This document shows, in pieces, positions 1 through 10,392 of a stretch of 64,000 bases of DNA. The notes below the pieces were generated by a model that saw only the letters and a program-made list of their open reading frames with translations, was not told the DNA's origin and searched no databases. The translations under genes and the position numbers were made by a program. The DNA is taken from assembly GCA_021397835.1 (NCBI GenBank), contig JAJFZO010000575.1, forward strand, positions 3,663,001 to 3,727,000, given 5' to 3'. Source of the stretch: Moringa oleifera. Lineage: Eukaryota; Streptophyta; Magnoliopsida; Brassicales; Moringaceae. The stretch's first letter is position 1. Every line of letters begins with the position of its first letter.

Positions 1-1563
1 CTCTCCAAGGCCAATTATGTTCCAAATGGCATTGATTTCGGGAGCCCAACTGGAAGGTTCACCAATGGAAGAACTATTGTTGACATTTTAGGTAAGTTCT
101 ATCATGCTGTTTTATGAGTTCTGATTGGTTAATTTGTACCAGTAGCTAACAGTGAGCAATGTATATGTTTGTGACAATCTTCTAATCAAACCTTTTATCT
201 GAGCAGGTCAGGAATTGGGTTTTCCAGACTTCACTCCGCCTTACCTGGCACCCACAACAAGAGGAAACGTGGTTCTTCATGGTGTCAACTATGCTTCTGG
301 TGGGGGCGGGATTCTTAATCACACTGGAAAAATTTTTGTAAGGGTTCTGCTCCGCTCAGTGCACATTTGCTTTTTGTAAGATTTTGCCTGTTAATCTCTG
401 AAGATACAAGATTTTCCAAGTTTCAAGTCTCTTTGTGCTTCTCCTCCATCTCTTTTGCAAAACTTTGGAGTTAATGCATAGGTTGATCGTTCCTTTGCTG
501 CTTCATATGGATTCTCTTATCAATATTGTTCGACTCGCAATATTATATCCAGTCTGATCTGCCTCTGATATTAGCTTTTTCCTTTTAGTTTTTTCTGAAC
601 TATCTGCTAGGACCATACTACATGTGGATTTGACTAACAAGCAATCTATATTTAAGCTATAGGGTGGTCGAATCAACTTGGATGCACAGTTAGATAATTT
701 TGCGAACACCAGACAAGATATAATCTCAAGCATTAGTGCTCCCGCGGCTATGGAGCTGTTTCAAAGTGCCCTCTACTCGGTTACAATGGGCTCAAACGAT
801 TTCATCAATAACTACTTGACACCAGTCCTCTCCATTCCAGTGCAGAAGGTGGTGTCTCCTGGCGTATTCGTAGCAAGCATGACATCAAGATTCAGATTAC
901 AGCTCACTGTAAGCTCCCTTATGACTAATAGTTAAGGTCTCATTTCCGTTTGAAATCTTGTTAATGGTGTTGATGATTTTTGCAGAGGCTCTACTCTTTG
1001 GGTGCTAGAAAGATTGTTGTAGTAAACGTTGGTCCTATTGGATGCATACCATATCAGAGAGATCTAAATCCAGCTGCAGGAGACAATTGTGTAAGCTTCC
1101 CCAATCAGCTGGCACAGATGTTTAACAGTCAGTTGAGGAGTCTTGTCATGGAGCTTAGCGAAAATTTGCGGGGGTCAAAGTTTGTCTACGCAGATGTTTA
1201 TGGCATAGTAGAAGATATACTGCAAAATTATGCATCATATGGTGTGAATGCTGCAAACTTCCCACTTTTTGAGATACACATGGGTGATTAGAATCCACTC
1301 GGGATATTCTAAAATTAATCCTAAGTTTGTGTTTTACAGGTTTCGATAATCCTAATTCCTCATGCTGCTACCTAGCTGGGCGCTTTGGTGGGTTGATCCC
1401 TTGTGGTCCTCCATCAAAGGTTTGTGCAGACAGATCCAAGTATGTTTTCTGGGATGCATTTCATCCTTCTGATGCTACTAATGCCATAATTGCAAGACGT
1501 CTCCTGGATGGTGACACCAATGATATTTCACCTATGAATATCCGACAACTTGCTAGTATCTGA
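1..1563 (+). CDS. GDSL esterase/lipase, 5'-truncated by the window edge
   Basis: Visible exons are 1-91, 207-337, 663-908, 986-1241 and 1340-1563 (TGA 1561-1563); they join in frame to about 315 residues. GDSL enzymes are secreted or extracellular serine esterases of the SGNH fold that hydrolyse acyl esters of lipids, cutin precursors or cell-wall esters. Block I with the catalytic Ser lies upstream of the window. Visible are the Gly block (GVNYASGGGGI), the Asn block (TMGSNDFINNYL), the Cys-rich segment NSSCCYLAGRFGG and block V (FWDAFHPSDATN), which carries the catalytic Asp and His. The five-exon end and block order fit the large plant GDSL family; the substrate cannot be inferred. The junction TATG|GTTTCGAT restores YGFDN, so the apparent stop after position 1288 is intronic. 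No disruption is seen in the part present. Confidence 0.9.
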
Positions 1564-1903
1564 TCAATTGACTAAAATGGTGAGATGTTGTTGGAAGATC
1601 TTCGGAGCAAAACCCTGCTATGTTTTTCTGATTTTCTCTTTCTGATAGATGATAGTTAGCCTGTTGAATAGCAAATACAGGATTGATATTAATTGCTGCT
1701 CAAGAGACAGAAAAGGTCATGTTGTCAAAGAGTGCAGTTGTCAAAAATTGGCTGTTGCCCAATTTATTTTTCATCATTTATCAACATATTCACTATTTTC
1801 TTGTTCCATTTTGAGAATGCAAAGTAAGAGCAGGACGGGCCACTTGTGCCTGTTCTTGCCAGAGTCATTAATGGTGGATACGTTATGTATGTGAAAGAGA
1901 GTA

Positions 1904-1909
1904 AATAAA
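1904..1909 (+). terminator. Candidate polyadenylation signal of the GDSL gene
   Basis: A canonical AATAAA hexamer lies about 340 bp after the GDSL stop codon, in T-rich sequence. Plant poly(A) signals are degenerate, so this is only a candidate. Confidence 0.35.
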
Positions 1910-3130
1910 GGTTTCTGATTAAGCTAACTAGAAAGGATTGTCATTTCTGGGAGGCAGCTCATAACCTTCTGTCTGATGAGGTGATATTCAGATGGTAGTG
2001 ACCTGAAGCCCTTCTTCAAGGTACATTTTACGGTTTCTGATATTTCTTCATCAAGTGCTCTACGTTGTACATCCATTGTTGCAGTCTTCTTCCATTTGTG
2101 ATTGGATTCATGAACTGTTTCTGGTCTGAAGCTGCCAGTCAATTTCAGGTATTTATTCTGCATATCCAATGAAAATCCATCTATTCTAAGATAAAACTGT
2201 AGCAGATAAGCTTTTTCAGAGATGGGAACTTGACTGGCACTTGACAGCACCAATTTCCCTCATCATTCCTCTGAAGGGAAGATGAGGAAGATCTCAAAAC
2301 TGTACATTAGATCTCGCTTCCCTAGGAACAATAGTTTCACATCTCACTAATATAGCTTTAGATATTTTTCTTTTTTTAAATGAAGCAGTAACAATGAGAT
2401 CTTTCTCAGAGTTCCTTGCTTACTTTTTATATCTGAAAAGCAAGACAAACAGAAATGGGCCAAATGGGTACTTGTATGTTGGCTACGATTCTGAATACAA
2501 CAGATTCAGATATCTGAATCATGAAAATAAGCAAAAGAAAAGGGTGCAATTGTCAACTTGAGAACTGCAAACAACTCTCACCCATTTCATTACATCTCTT
2601 TCTTGTGACACATTGGTCAGATCAAATGGTTAAAGTGGGTCAAAATGCCTAGCCCATATGAAAGAAACACACTGGGCTTTCAGCTACGGTAAATTCCCAC
2701 CTGGGTCATTAGTGGACCAAGAACATGAAAAACTTTCAGGCCCAAAAAAAAAAAAAAACCAAAGGATCTTGCCCAGTCAACGTCTGCAATAAAATTGGAC
2801 CAAAATGACGCTCGGGTGGACAGGGGACTCTCTTCTTCAAGGTTAAGTGCAGAACCTCGTTGGAAACAGAAGCTGTTTTTTTTTTTTTTTTTTTTGTTAT
2901 GAAAGCTTAAAAATATACCCAAGTTAATGCTTTTGCCATAACCCATTGTGACAGGAATGGTAGCTTGTAAGAAACAGAAGAGCATAAAAACCACACAAAG
3001 GATCCATTGGAGGACCTCCAAAATAGAGAAACCTTCTCTAACTAACTTTTTCCCTCTCTGATTCTACCTTCCAAACAAATTACACCCAAAAAAAACACCC
3101 TTCACAATCTCTTACAATAGCCACCGCTTT

Positions 3131-3138
3131 CATATAAG
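3131..3138 (+). promoter_or_regulatory. Candidate TATA box of the PME-like gene
   Basis: CATATAAG lies about 70 bp before the chosen ATG at 3208, in AC-rich sequence. The spacing fits a short 5' leader. This is inferred from motif and position only. Confidence 0.45.
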
Positions 3139-3207
3139 CTTGACCCATATTTCAAAAACCAAGAAAAATTTAAAATAAAGGAGCAATTTCTTGTTCCTCT
3201 CTCGATC

Positions 3208-4973
3208 ATGGTGTTCTTGCCTTGTTTATCGATCATGAGGTTAACACATGTTGCCTCTGCAACACTGTTTTTGATCGTGGTCTCTTTGTTAGGTCATGCT
3301 CAGGCCTTCTCCTCCACGCAAACCGTCATTGATGCCCCTCTGTTAACAGAGAAAATCACCACCAATAGGACCATTAAGGTCGACATCAATGGAAATGGGG
3401 ACTACAAAACTGTCCAGGCGGCCATCGATGCTGTTCCTAATGGGAACTCTCAATGGATTATCATCCATCTCAGGAAAGGGATTTATAGGTAAATCTGCTC
3501 TTTAACATGATCATTATGATACTATGCACTATGAGACCCTCTTGAGGAGTTCTTTTAACATTTTTGTGTGTTGGGTGGCAGAGAAAAAGTGCACATTCCA
3601 AAGAGCAAACCATTTATATTCATGAGAGGAAATGGGAAAGGAAAGACAGTAATCACTTCTGCTGAAAGCTCTGTTAATAATATTGCCTCAGCCACTTTCA
3701 GGGTCGACGCTTCCAACTTCGTTGCCTTTGGTATTAGCTTCAAGGTACCTTATCTTCCCTTCTCAGATTCCTTCAGACTGCAAAATACATCCATATAAAT
3801 TCATCAAATATTGCATGTATTCGTTTCATATAATCACAAATATTATATCTCGGCGATTTCTTAAGCTAACCCAAAATTTGATTTTCATTCAAAATATATG
3901 CCTTGTTTCCATCTTGAATTTTTATGAAGATAAATTCTTGGGTTGCTCCGTGTCTTTGCTATGCCTTCAACCTGTTCAAGTATCTTTTCCAGAGAGGAAA
4001 ACGATGCTCTAGTGTTATTTGAGAAAAGGAAAGGCTTAGAAACCTGAAGTATGAGATTGACAAGGCTACCTTATGGATTTGTTGGTTTGAGTATCTTTTG
4101 GGATTTGGGCATTGAATATAATTTTCTTGTTCTTGGGCAGAACGAAGCTCCCACAGGAGTTGCTTTTACCTCACAGAACCAGTCTGTGACTGCAGTTGTA
4201 AAAGGAGACAAGGTTGCATTTTACCATTGTGCATTCTTCAGTACCCATAACACCCTCTTCGATTACAAAGGCAGGCATTACTACGAGAATTGCTACATCC
4301 AGGGCTCCATCGACTTCATCTTTGGTCGTGCCACCTCCATCTTTCAGGTGAAACAGGCTTCTCATTGGAACCATAACAATTCAAGTTCATCCTGGAACTG
4401 AGTTTTTTGTTTGGTCCGGTGCAGAACTGTGAGCTCTTCGTGATTTCAGACAAAAGGGTGAAGCCTTACGGGTCCATCACAGCTCAAAACAGAGAAGATG
4501 CAGATGATAGTAGTGGGTTCGTGTTTATTAAAGGGAAGGTGTATGGCATTGACTTAGTGTACCTGGGAAGAGCCAAAAATGCATATTCCAGGGTGATCTT
4601 CGCCCAGACCTACCTGTCCAAGACCATTGTTCCTCAAGGTTGGACCAACTGGAGCTTCGATGGCAGCACTGAGTAAGTCAATCTGACCCCTCTGCTTGAT
4701 TCATGCTGCATTATTTCTTGTGAACCTAACTATGAATCACCAGAATGACGAATTTGAGCTATCTGAATTCTTTCTAACATAGCAAATGCGTTGATCTGAT
4801 GGAAAAACAGAAACCTGTTCATGGGTGAGTATGACTGCCACGGACCAGGCGCTGAAGCAGTAGGCCGAGTTCCATGGTCGAAGCAACTCACCAAAGAGGA
4901 GGCTGCTCCTTTCATGTCTGTGGATTTCATTGACGGCAAGGAATGGATTCCAGTTTCAAAAGAACTGAACTAA
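3208..4973 (+). CDS. Pectin methylesterase-like protein with altered catalytic residues
   Basis: Exons 3208-3488, 3582-3744, 4141-4347, 4425-4672 and 4811-4973 join to 353 residues. An N-terminal hydrophobic signal peptide (LFLIVVSLLGHAQA) leads directly into the pectinesterase beta-helix; there is no PMEI pro-domain, so it is a type without inhibitor domain. Pectinesterases demethylesterify homogalacturonan in the cell wall. Recognisable motifs are GIYREKVHIP, NQSVTAVVKGDKVAFY, GRHYYENCYIQGSIDFIFG and the late YLGRAKNAYSRV. The catalytic Asp of DFIFG and the Arg of LGR are present. The usual GYQDTL segment reads STHNTL (codons for H and N at 4246-4251), so the oxyanion-hole Gln and the first catalytic Asp of active PMEs are replaced, and the Trp of LGRPW is missing too. 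Because the fold and other motifs are intact, this looks like a divergent expressed subfamily, not a pseudogene. Activity is uncertain. Confidence 0.9.
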
Positions 4974-5635
4974 ACCCATCTCATGGTGCTGCCTGAATTA
5001 GCCTCACATCAACCTTGGCCATCCACATCTCATGTTTATACTTTTATTCAAACTCCATTCATTGCAATTGGTTGAATTAGCCTGGCATCAACCTTGTCTA
5101 TCCACGTCTCATTTGGCTTCCCATGAATGTTATTCTGTTTCGCTCCAGAAGAGAATGAAAACCACTTGACTGGTAAGATATTTAACAAACACCTTTGCCA
5201 AAATAAGGGATACGTAAACTTACTCTATTAATCTCAACTCTATTGACACAACAATCTAATAAAATAAATGATTTTTAAAAAAATATTTTTCAAACTAAAA
5301 TAATAAATTATATATAAATGGACATTTTTATTTTATTTTTAACCATGTCAGCAGAGTTCAGATCATGAGAAATTTGAATCTTTTTTTTTTTTTTGTAAAT
5401 CGTTTTAATATTATTAGAAGTTTTTTTTTGGTGAATGTAATTGAGCCTAGTTTTTTTTTTTTTTTTTCTTTTGGGGGGTTTTAATGGAAGGCATGAGACA
5501 GTTTAGAAATGGAGAGAACAGAAGGCTTGTGGCTCTTCCTTTATTATGGTACTGATAATTATTAATTAAAGTAGTACATGCAGTGATCCATGCATAAAGC
5601 ATGGGCATGGAAAATAAAGCTTGCAAAGGTTTAGA
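4974..5635. other. Intergenic between convergent PME-like and GRP genes
   Basis: The start is the 3' UTR of the PME-like gene and the end is the 3' UTR of the minus-strand glycine-rich gene. In between is AT-rich sequence with poly(T) tracts near 5383-5394 and 5452-5467. No gene is seen. Confidence 0.6.
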
Positions 5636-6391
5636 TCAGAATCCTCCGCCAATTCCACCACCAGCACCCCCACCGCCACCAAAGCCTCCGCCTGCTCCAC
5701 CACCAAATCCTCCACCACCACCAAGTCCTCCTCCAGAACCACCACCTAATCCTCCTCCAACTCCTGCTCCACCACCTTTGCCACCCCCAAAGCCGCCACC
5801 AGCGCCACCACCTGCACCACCTCCCCCACCTAGTCCTCCTCCGATTCCTCCTCCACCACCTTTGCCACCTCCAAAGCCGCCTCCAGACCCACCACCTGCA
5901 CCACCTCCTCCTCCTATTCCTCCCCCACCACCTTTACCACCTCCAAAGCCGCCACCAGCTCCACCACCTGCTCCACCTCCTCCACCTACTCCTCCTCCGA
6001 TTCCTCCTCCACCACCTTTGCCACCTCCAAAGCCCCCTCCAGCTCCACCACCTGCACCACTTCCTCCACCTAGTCCTCCTCCGATTCCTCCCCCACCACC
6101 TTTACCACCTCCAAAGCCGCCTCCGGCTCCCCCACCTGCACCACCTCCTCCACCTAGTCCTCCTCCGATTCCTCCCCCACCACCTTTACCACCTCCAAAG
6201 CCGCCTCCGGCTCCCCCACCTGCACCACCTCCTCCACCTAGTCCTCCTCCACCACCAGCACCACCACCGAAACCACCTCCAAGACCTTCAGATAGCGTAT
6301 CCTTCTCAAGCTTCCTACATTCTGCTATCCCTATCACCAACACAAACAAAACAGCCAGCACTGAAACACAGTGCAAACAAACCCTCCTCAT
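5636..6391 (-). CDS. Secreted glycine-rich protein (GRP) with 28-residue repeats
   Basis: A single-exon ORF of 251 residues. It begins with a clear signal peptide (MRRVCLHC...VLFVLVIGIAEC), followed by a short charged linker (RKLEKDTLSEG) and then almost pure glycine interrupted by single F, K, I, L, A, S or V residues, as in class I cell-wall structural GRPs. The repeat order is about L-G5-A-G3-A-G3-F-G3-K-G5-I-G3, 28 residues or 84 bp. An in-frame ATG 60 bp further upstream (6451) is possible, but the TATA box at 6462-6468 predicts a transcript start near 6435, so the start at 6391 is preferred and puts the signal peptide at the N-terminus. Such proteins are thought to sit in the wall matrix of vascular or protective tissues. 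The opposite strand is also open and proline-rich, as expected because GGN codons read as NCC in antisense. Confidence 0.85.
   Translation of the reverse strand: MRRVCLHCVSVLAVLFVLVIGIAECRKLEKDTLSEGLGGGFGGGAGGGGGLGGGGGAGGGAGGGFGGGKGGGGGIGGGLGGGGGAGGGAGGGFGGGKGGGGGIGGGLGGGSGAGGGAGGGFGGGKGGGGGIGGGVGGGGGAGGGAGGGFGGGKGGGGGIGGGGGAGGGSGGGFGGGKGGGGGIGGGLGGGGGAGGGAGGGFGGGKGGGAGVGGGLGGGSGGGLGGGGGFGGGAGGGFGGGGGAGGGIGGGF
5880..6250. repeat. 84-bp tandem repeats inside the GRP coding region
   Basis: Imperfect 84-bp units encode 28-residue glycine-rich modules. By eye the copies at 6074-6157 and 6158-6241 are identical base for base; earlier copies differ by scattered changes. This points to recent unequal crossover or slippage and a length that probably varies between alleles. 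Confidence 0.8.
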
Positions 6392-6460
6392 CTTGCCTAT
6401 GCCCGAAAAAGAAGAGGAGGGGAAAGACTGATATGCAATATCATAGCTCAAAGAAGCCCC

Positions 6461-6469
6461 TATTTATAG
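6461..6469 (-). promoter_or_regulatory. TATA box of the GRP gene
   Basis: The minus strand reads CTATAAATAG here, a near-perfect plant TATA box. It is about 75 bp upstream of the ATG at 6391 and only about 10-18 bp upstream of the alternative ATG at 6451, which therefore probably lies before the transcription start. Confidence 0.7.
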
Positions 6470-6985
6470 AGCAAGGATTCAAGAGAACATTAATGTATGC
6501 AGTTGAAGGCACTTTCCCTGTGTGCATGTAATTCAAAGAAGTGTGGAACAACCTTGTCAACAATGCCTGGTGAATAATATCATGTCATCAATATCACGGA
6601 CGTGGCGTCCATCCAACGGAACATGAAGATCGCTGCTTCTTGATCAGTAAGATCTTCGGGTTTAATGCAGAGGCCCAAAATTCAACTCGTTTTGAAAAAA
6701 AGACTGAACATGGCTGCCGAACTCATAAGTACGTAGTCCCCAGCTTCAACTGCTAACCTAATTCTTGCCTTGCATGTCTCCACCGTCACTAATTCAGACC
6801 ATAATCCCTGTTCGTATGGTTTAACCACCAATCGAATGATGCCACGTCAGTCAACGGAGGGGCAATATGGTAACAAGGTTACCTTTGTTCTTTTTAATTT
6901 TTGCTTTACATTTGCAGTTGTTTGACTAGTCAACATTTAATTTCTTGAATATCTTATATCACACTACAAAATATTGTGGATGATA

Positions 6986-7209
6986 TGGGCCGGGCCATGG
7001 CCCATGTGTCAAGCAAGAAGGCCTGTTTGAAGTTAGCGGGCTGTATGATGGGCTTTAAAACCCATTGTTTAGGCCTGATGGCTATTCCTGGGCTTACCTT
7101 CTTGGCCGCTTTTGAAGACCATTATGGACTTCTCATAATTTGGTACCATTCTCACGAAGCTCGGGTCCTAACATACGGGAATCAGCGGCAGCGAGCTGTG
7201 TTAGGGTTT
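6986..7209 (+). promoter_or_regulatory. Site II (TGGGCC/T) cluster plus telo-box in the HYPK promoter
   Basis: TGGGCC at 6986-6991, its inverse GGCCCA at 6999-7004, TGGGCT at 7049-7054 and 7089-7094, and TTAGGGTTT (inverse telo-box AAACCCTAA) at 7201-7209 precede the HYPK ATG at 7297. Site II elements bind TCP factors, and with a telo-box they mark promoters of ribosomal-protein and other translation-linked genes. That fits a ribosome-associated NatA partner. The functional assignment is inference. Confidence 0.6.
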
Positions 7210-7296
7210 AAGAATTCCGGACTTCTTTGTTCGTATCAGGGATAAAGGAGAAAGAAGAAGAGGGAAGGGAAGAAGCGTTGACAGAAAAGGAAGAGA

Positions 7297-9025
7297 ATGG
7301 AGGGGGCAGAGGAAGGAGTTGAAAGAGTGGTCGACTCAAAGGACTTACAGCAACAGAGCAAAGCCCTCGACAAGCTCACTGACCGTGTTGAAGATCGCCA
7401 GCTCGACTCTTCCCGTGTCCAAACGGTCTTCTCTCAATTTCTGCCTCTTCCTTTTTTCTTTTACTAATATGGTTGCATGGATATAAATGTGATTGAATTA
7501 AGTATGATCTCTGGTCTTTGCAATAGCCTAAGAAAAAATTTAGGAAACCTAAATGTTAATACAACCGACAAATACTGTGTTATGGTGGCACCTAAATTGA
7601 ATTGTGTGGTTTAAAGTTACTTGTCCAGGTTTAGCAGTTGACCATATGCCACATTTTGGTGATAGGGATATAAAAAATTTGTACTTTGTTTTTTAATTTT
7701 TTAAAGGGAAAAGAATGCCTTTTCGATGGAAGTTTGAGTCATTTATTATTCTTTCTGACTGTCTTCTGTAACCTTGCTATTTTAGTTATTAATGTGGGGT
7801 GATGTTGCAGGCAATGGCGTCTATTGCTGCTTCTAAGGAGGCTGATTTGAATGCTAAGAGAATGAGGTAGGAATGTGTAAAATCTTTCACATTTCAGGCA
7901 GGGTGTTTATTATGGTGGAATTTGAGTGTCTGGCAAACAATATTAAGAACAGATGTCTGTTAATTGCTTCATTTGTTGAATATAGAAAATGTTCACATTG
8001 CATTTATTTTTTCTTTTTTTGTGTTTATGTGTGCGCCTTGTGTTTAGAGGATATATGTAAAAGTATAACTAATACCCCTTTCCCCATTGCATGTGCCTTA
8101 AGTCTTTTTCACATCTTATGTATACATATCAATACAGAGTATGCATAATAACATCTTAAAGTCTTGTTTTCACCTGATATTTTTAAGTGTTTTTATCTGA
8201 TATGCATATTGATATTATTCCTCAACTCTTGCTTGCTTTATAACAAGTATGATAATGCTCTCTGTTACTGAAAATAAGAAGTGAAACTTTGAAAAAGGAC
8301 TGAATTTCCCAGGATTGAGGAACTTCTTTCACATGGTAGTTTAATTTTCAAAAATTCTGTGCAACTTATAGAGTTTGTTCTGGTTGCTACTTTAAGAAAA
8401 TTTGTGTTAGCAGGAATCTAAATATATGGTAGTGTGGTGAATGAGGATCACTTTGAATCCATCTTTACCTGAACCAATGACCCAAATGATGCCTTTGAAC
8501 CGCATAAACCTCTGGGTCTAGGGGCCTAAGTGACATGAATGGTTTAGCCATATGAATTTACATTCAACTCATAGAAGCCATCACTCGAAGCTCAAGATTC
8601 TTATCCTCTTTCCATCCAGAGTTCCTTTTACATTTCAGGCTTGTTAAGGTGTTTGGTGTTGTTCTGAAATCTCCAAATCAACTAATTTTTGTGGCTACAT
8701 GAATATGAGACTGTTGGATACTTCCGATAGGAAGGTATGCTAACCACATTTCTTTTGTGTTTTTGGTGCATGTCAAATTTACAGGGAGAAGGAATTGGCT
8801 GCTGTTAAAATCAATGCTGCTGATGTTGAAATAATTATGAATGAACTAGAGGTTAGGTATCTTCTATTATCCCATAGTCTTTGGGAGATGCCAGTTTCTT
8901 TCAACTAAGGTCCTAATCTTTTCGTTCTTCAATGTGGCAAACAGCTGGACAAGAATGTGGCAGAGAGAGCCCTACGTGAGCACAAGGGTGATGCTGTTGC
9001 TGCCATTCGCTACTTGCTTCACTAG
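7297..9025 (+). CDS. HYPK: HYPK: huntingtin-interacting protein K homologue, NatA regulator
   Basis: Exons 7297-7425, 7811-7866, 8785-8851 and 8945-9025 give 110 residues, the usual HYPK size. The N-terminal half is charged and helical (DSKDLQQQSKALDKLTDRVED), the middle has the conserved MASIAASKEAD segment, and the C-terminus is a UBA-like three-helix domain (ADVEIIMNELELDKNVAERALREHKGD...IRYLLH). HYPK binds the NatA N-terminal acetyltransferase complex (NAA15/NAA10) on the ribosome; in plants it promotes NatA activity and affects protein stability. Assignment rests on the match along the whole length. Introns are T-rich and the last exon ends with TAG at 9023-9025. The promoter has site II and telo-box motifs. 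Confidence 0.9.
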
Positions 9026-10392
9026 ATGTCCTCTTTGATGAACTAAAATTGCGGTTTTCAGTTTCAGCTGAAAATAATTTTTGTTGTTAATTTTTTCTAA
9101 ATATGAATCCAAACAGGGTTAAGTTGTTTAATCTATGTAAACATATTCCTAATGCCTTAGAATGAAAAGTATTTCCAAATTGGTAGTTGCAGTCATATAT
9201 TAGCTTTTATAGAACTTGTTTTCATTTTTTTTTCGCCCAGCTCTTAAGAAGTGGGAATATAACCCCCCTCCCATGCAGGTTAAATTAGCTGTGGGAATCA
9301 GATGTTAATATCATTGTTATTCTTCTACCCCTGAAAATATTTCAATCCATTCTTGTCTTACCTTACGAATTCCCTAAGAGTTTGGCATAGTATGAATCTG
9401 AACAAAGTACTCCTAAGAGAATTGAAGGTGAAGGAGACCACGCAGAAGTAACAGCATCTCCTTTTAGTGGGGTTGAGTGTTTTGGTTGATCAAATGAAGC
9501 TTCAGGACAGTGCCCATCTGGGTTTGGCTGTCTCTTTGATCATGGTTTACGTTACCGAAGCTTGATGAGACACCCAACTGCTTCCAAGTGAAGCAAAACA
9601 AAAGGTTTGATTCAAGCAACATTAGTTGTATAATTCCTTTTGCATGTTTAAGGGGGGAGGGGGAGAAAAACATCCTATTGATTCAAGCAACTCTAGTTGT
9701 AATAGTCCCTTACATTGCAATGACTATCCTCTTCACTACTTGAAGGAAGTACCCTGTCACCATCTTCTCAGAAAGTCAACTGCCAAGCATGACAAAATCC
9801 ACTGCACGTTTGTTGGAGCCACCACATAACAATATATAGATGCATGCACCAAGAGTAAAGAGTTTCATTGCCACGCAGCAAAAGGTTTCTCTAGTGGGTA
9901 AACAGGCAAACCCAACACGGATTATGACAAAATATAATTAAACATAAACAAGCAAGACATCATGTCTCACTCTATTTCCTCGAATGAAACCCAAGCGTTT
10001 TTTTTTTTCTCTGTACAGCTTTTCTCAGTGGTCCTGCCATCATAATCACAAATGGGTGACATGATCCCAACCGATATGACTCCCAATCATAAAGCACCAC
10101 AAAAATGGATCTCAGAAGATTTTTCTTTTGATGCTAAGTTTACAAACTTCTGACAACTAACCAATCATAGCCAGAAACTCACCACACACATGATGCCAAT
10201 TATGCCTTCTTTTTCTTTTTCTTTATCTGACCTGAGATTGATGGTGCCAATACCACTAGTCTTTAGTGACAAATTCTGTGGTAACCATCTGCAGGAGGAG
10301 CAATGAGTGCAAAGATTTGCCAAAAAAGTGTTCAGATTTCCAATGGCTGTATTGCAACTCAGCGTGAAGAAGCAGAAGCAAGTAAATTTCAT
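9026..10392. other. Intergenic between convergent HYPK and PAS-kinase genes
   Basis: This holds the 3' UTR of HYPK on the plus strand and the 3' UTR of the kinase on the minus strand. No domain-bearing ORF is visible. The ATG near 10303 on the plus strand starts an ORF that runs antisense to the last kinase exon. Confidence 0.55.

Larger units (their letters stand above)
1564..3207. other. Intergenic: GDSL 3' UTR and PME-like promoter
   Basis: No convincing gene is seen. Short ORFs here lack domains and good splice context. The interval holds poly(A) and poly(T) runs near 2740-2758 and 2876-2895. Towards its end it becomes the promoter and leader of the pectinesterase gene. Confidence 0.6.
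6392..7296. other. Divergent promoter region of the GRP and HYPK genes
   Basis: About 900 bp separate the two start codons of oppositely transcribed genes. It contains the GRP TATA box at one end and site II/telo-box motifs at the other. A short ORF at 6976-7245 spans the HYPK promoter elements and has no domain; I do not call it a gene. Confidence 0.6.

Noticed and set aside
5601..6431. 276-residue proline-rich plus-strand ORF as an extensin gene
   Set aside because: It has no signal peptide and mirrors the glycine codons of the GRP on the other strand, which has a signal peptide and TATA box. Kept only as an observation.
6976..7245. 89-codon plus-strand ORF before HYPK
   Set aside because: It overlaps promoter motifs, has no domain and ends just before the HYPK leader.
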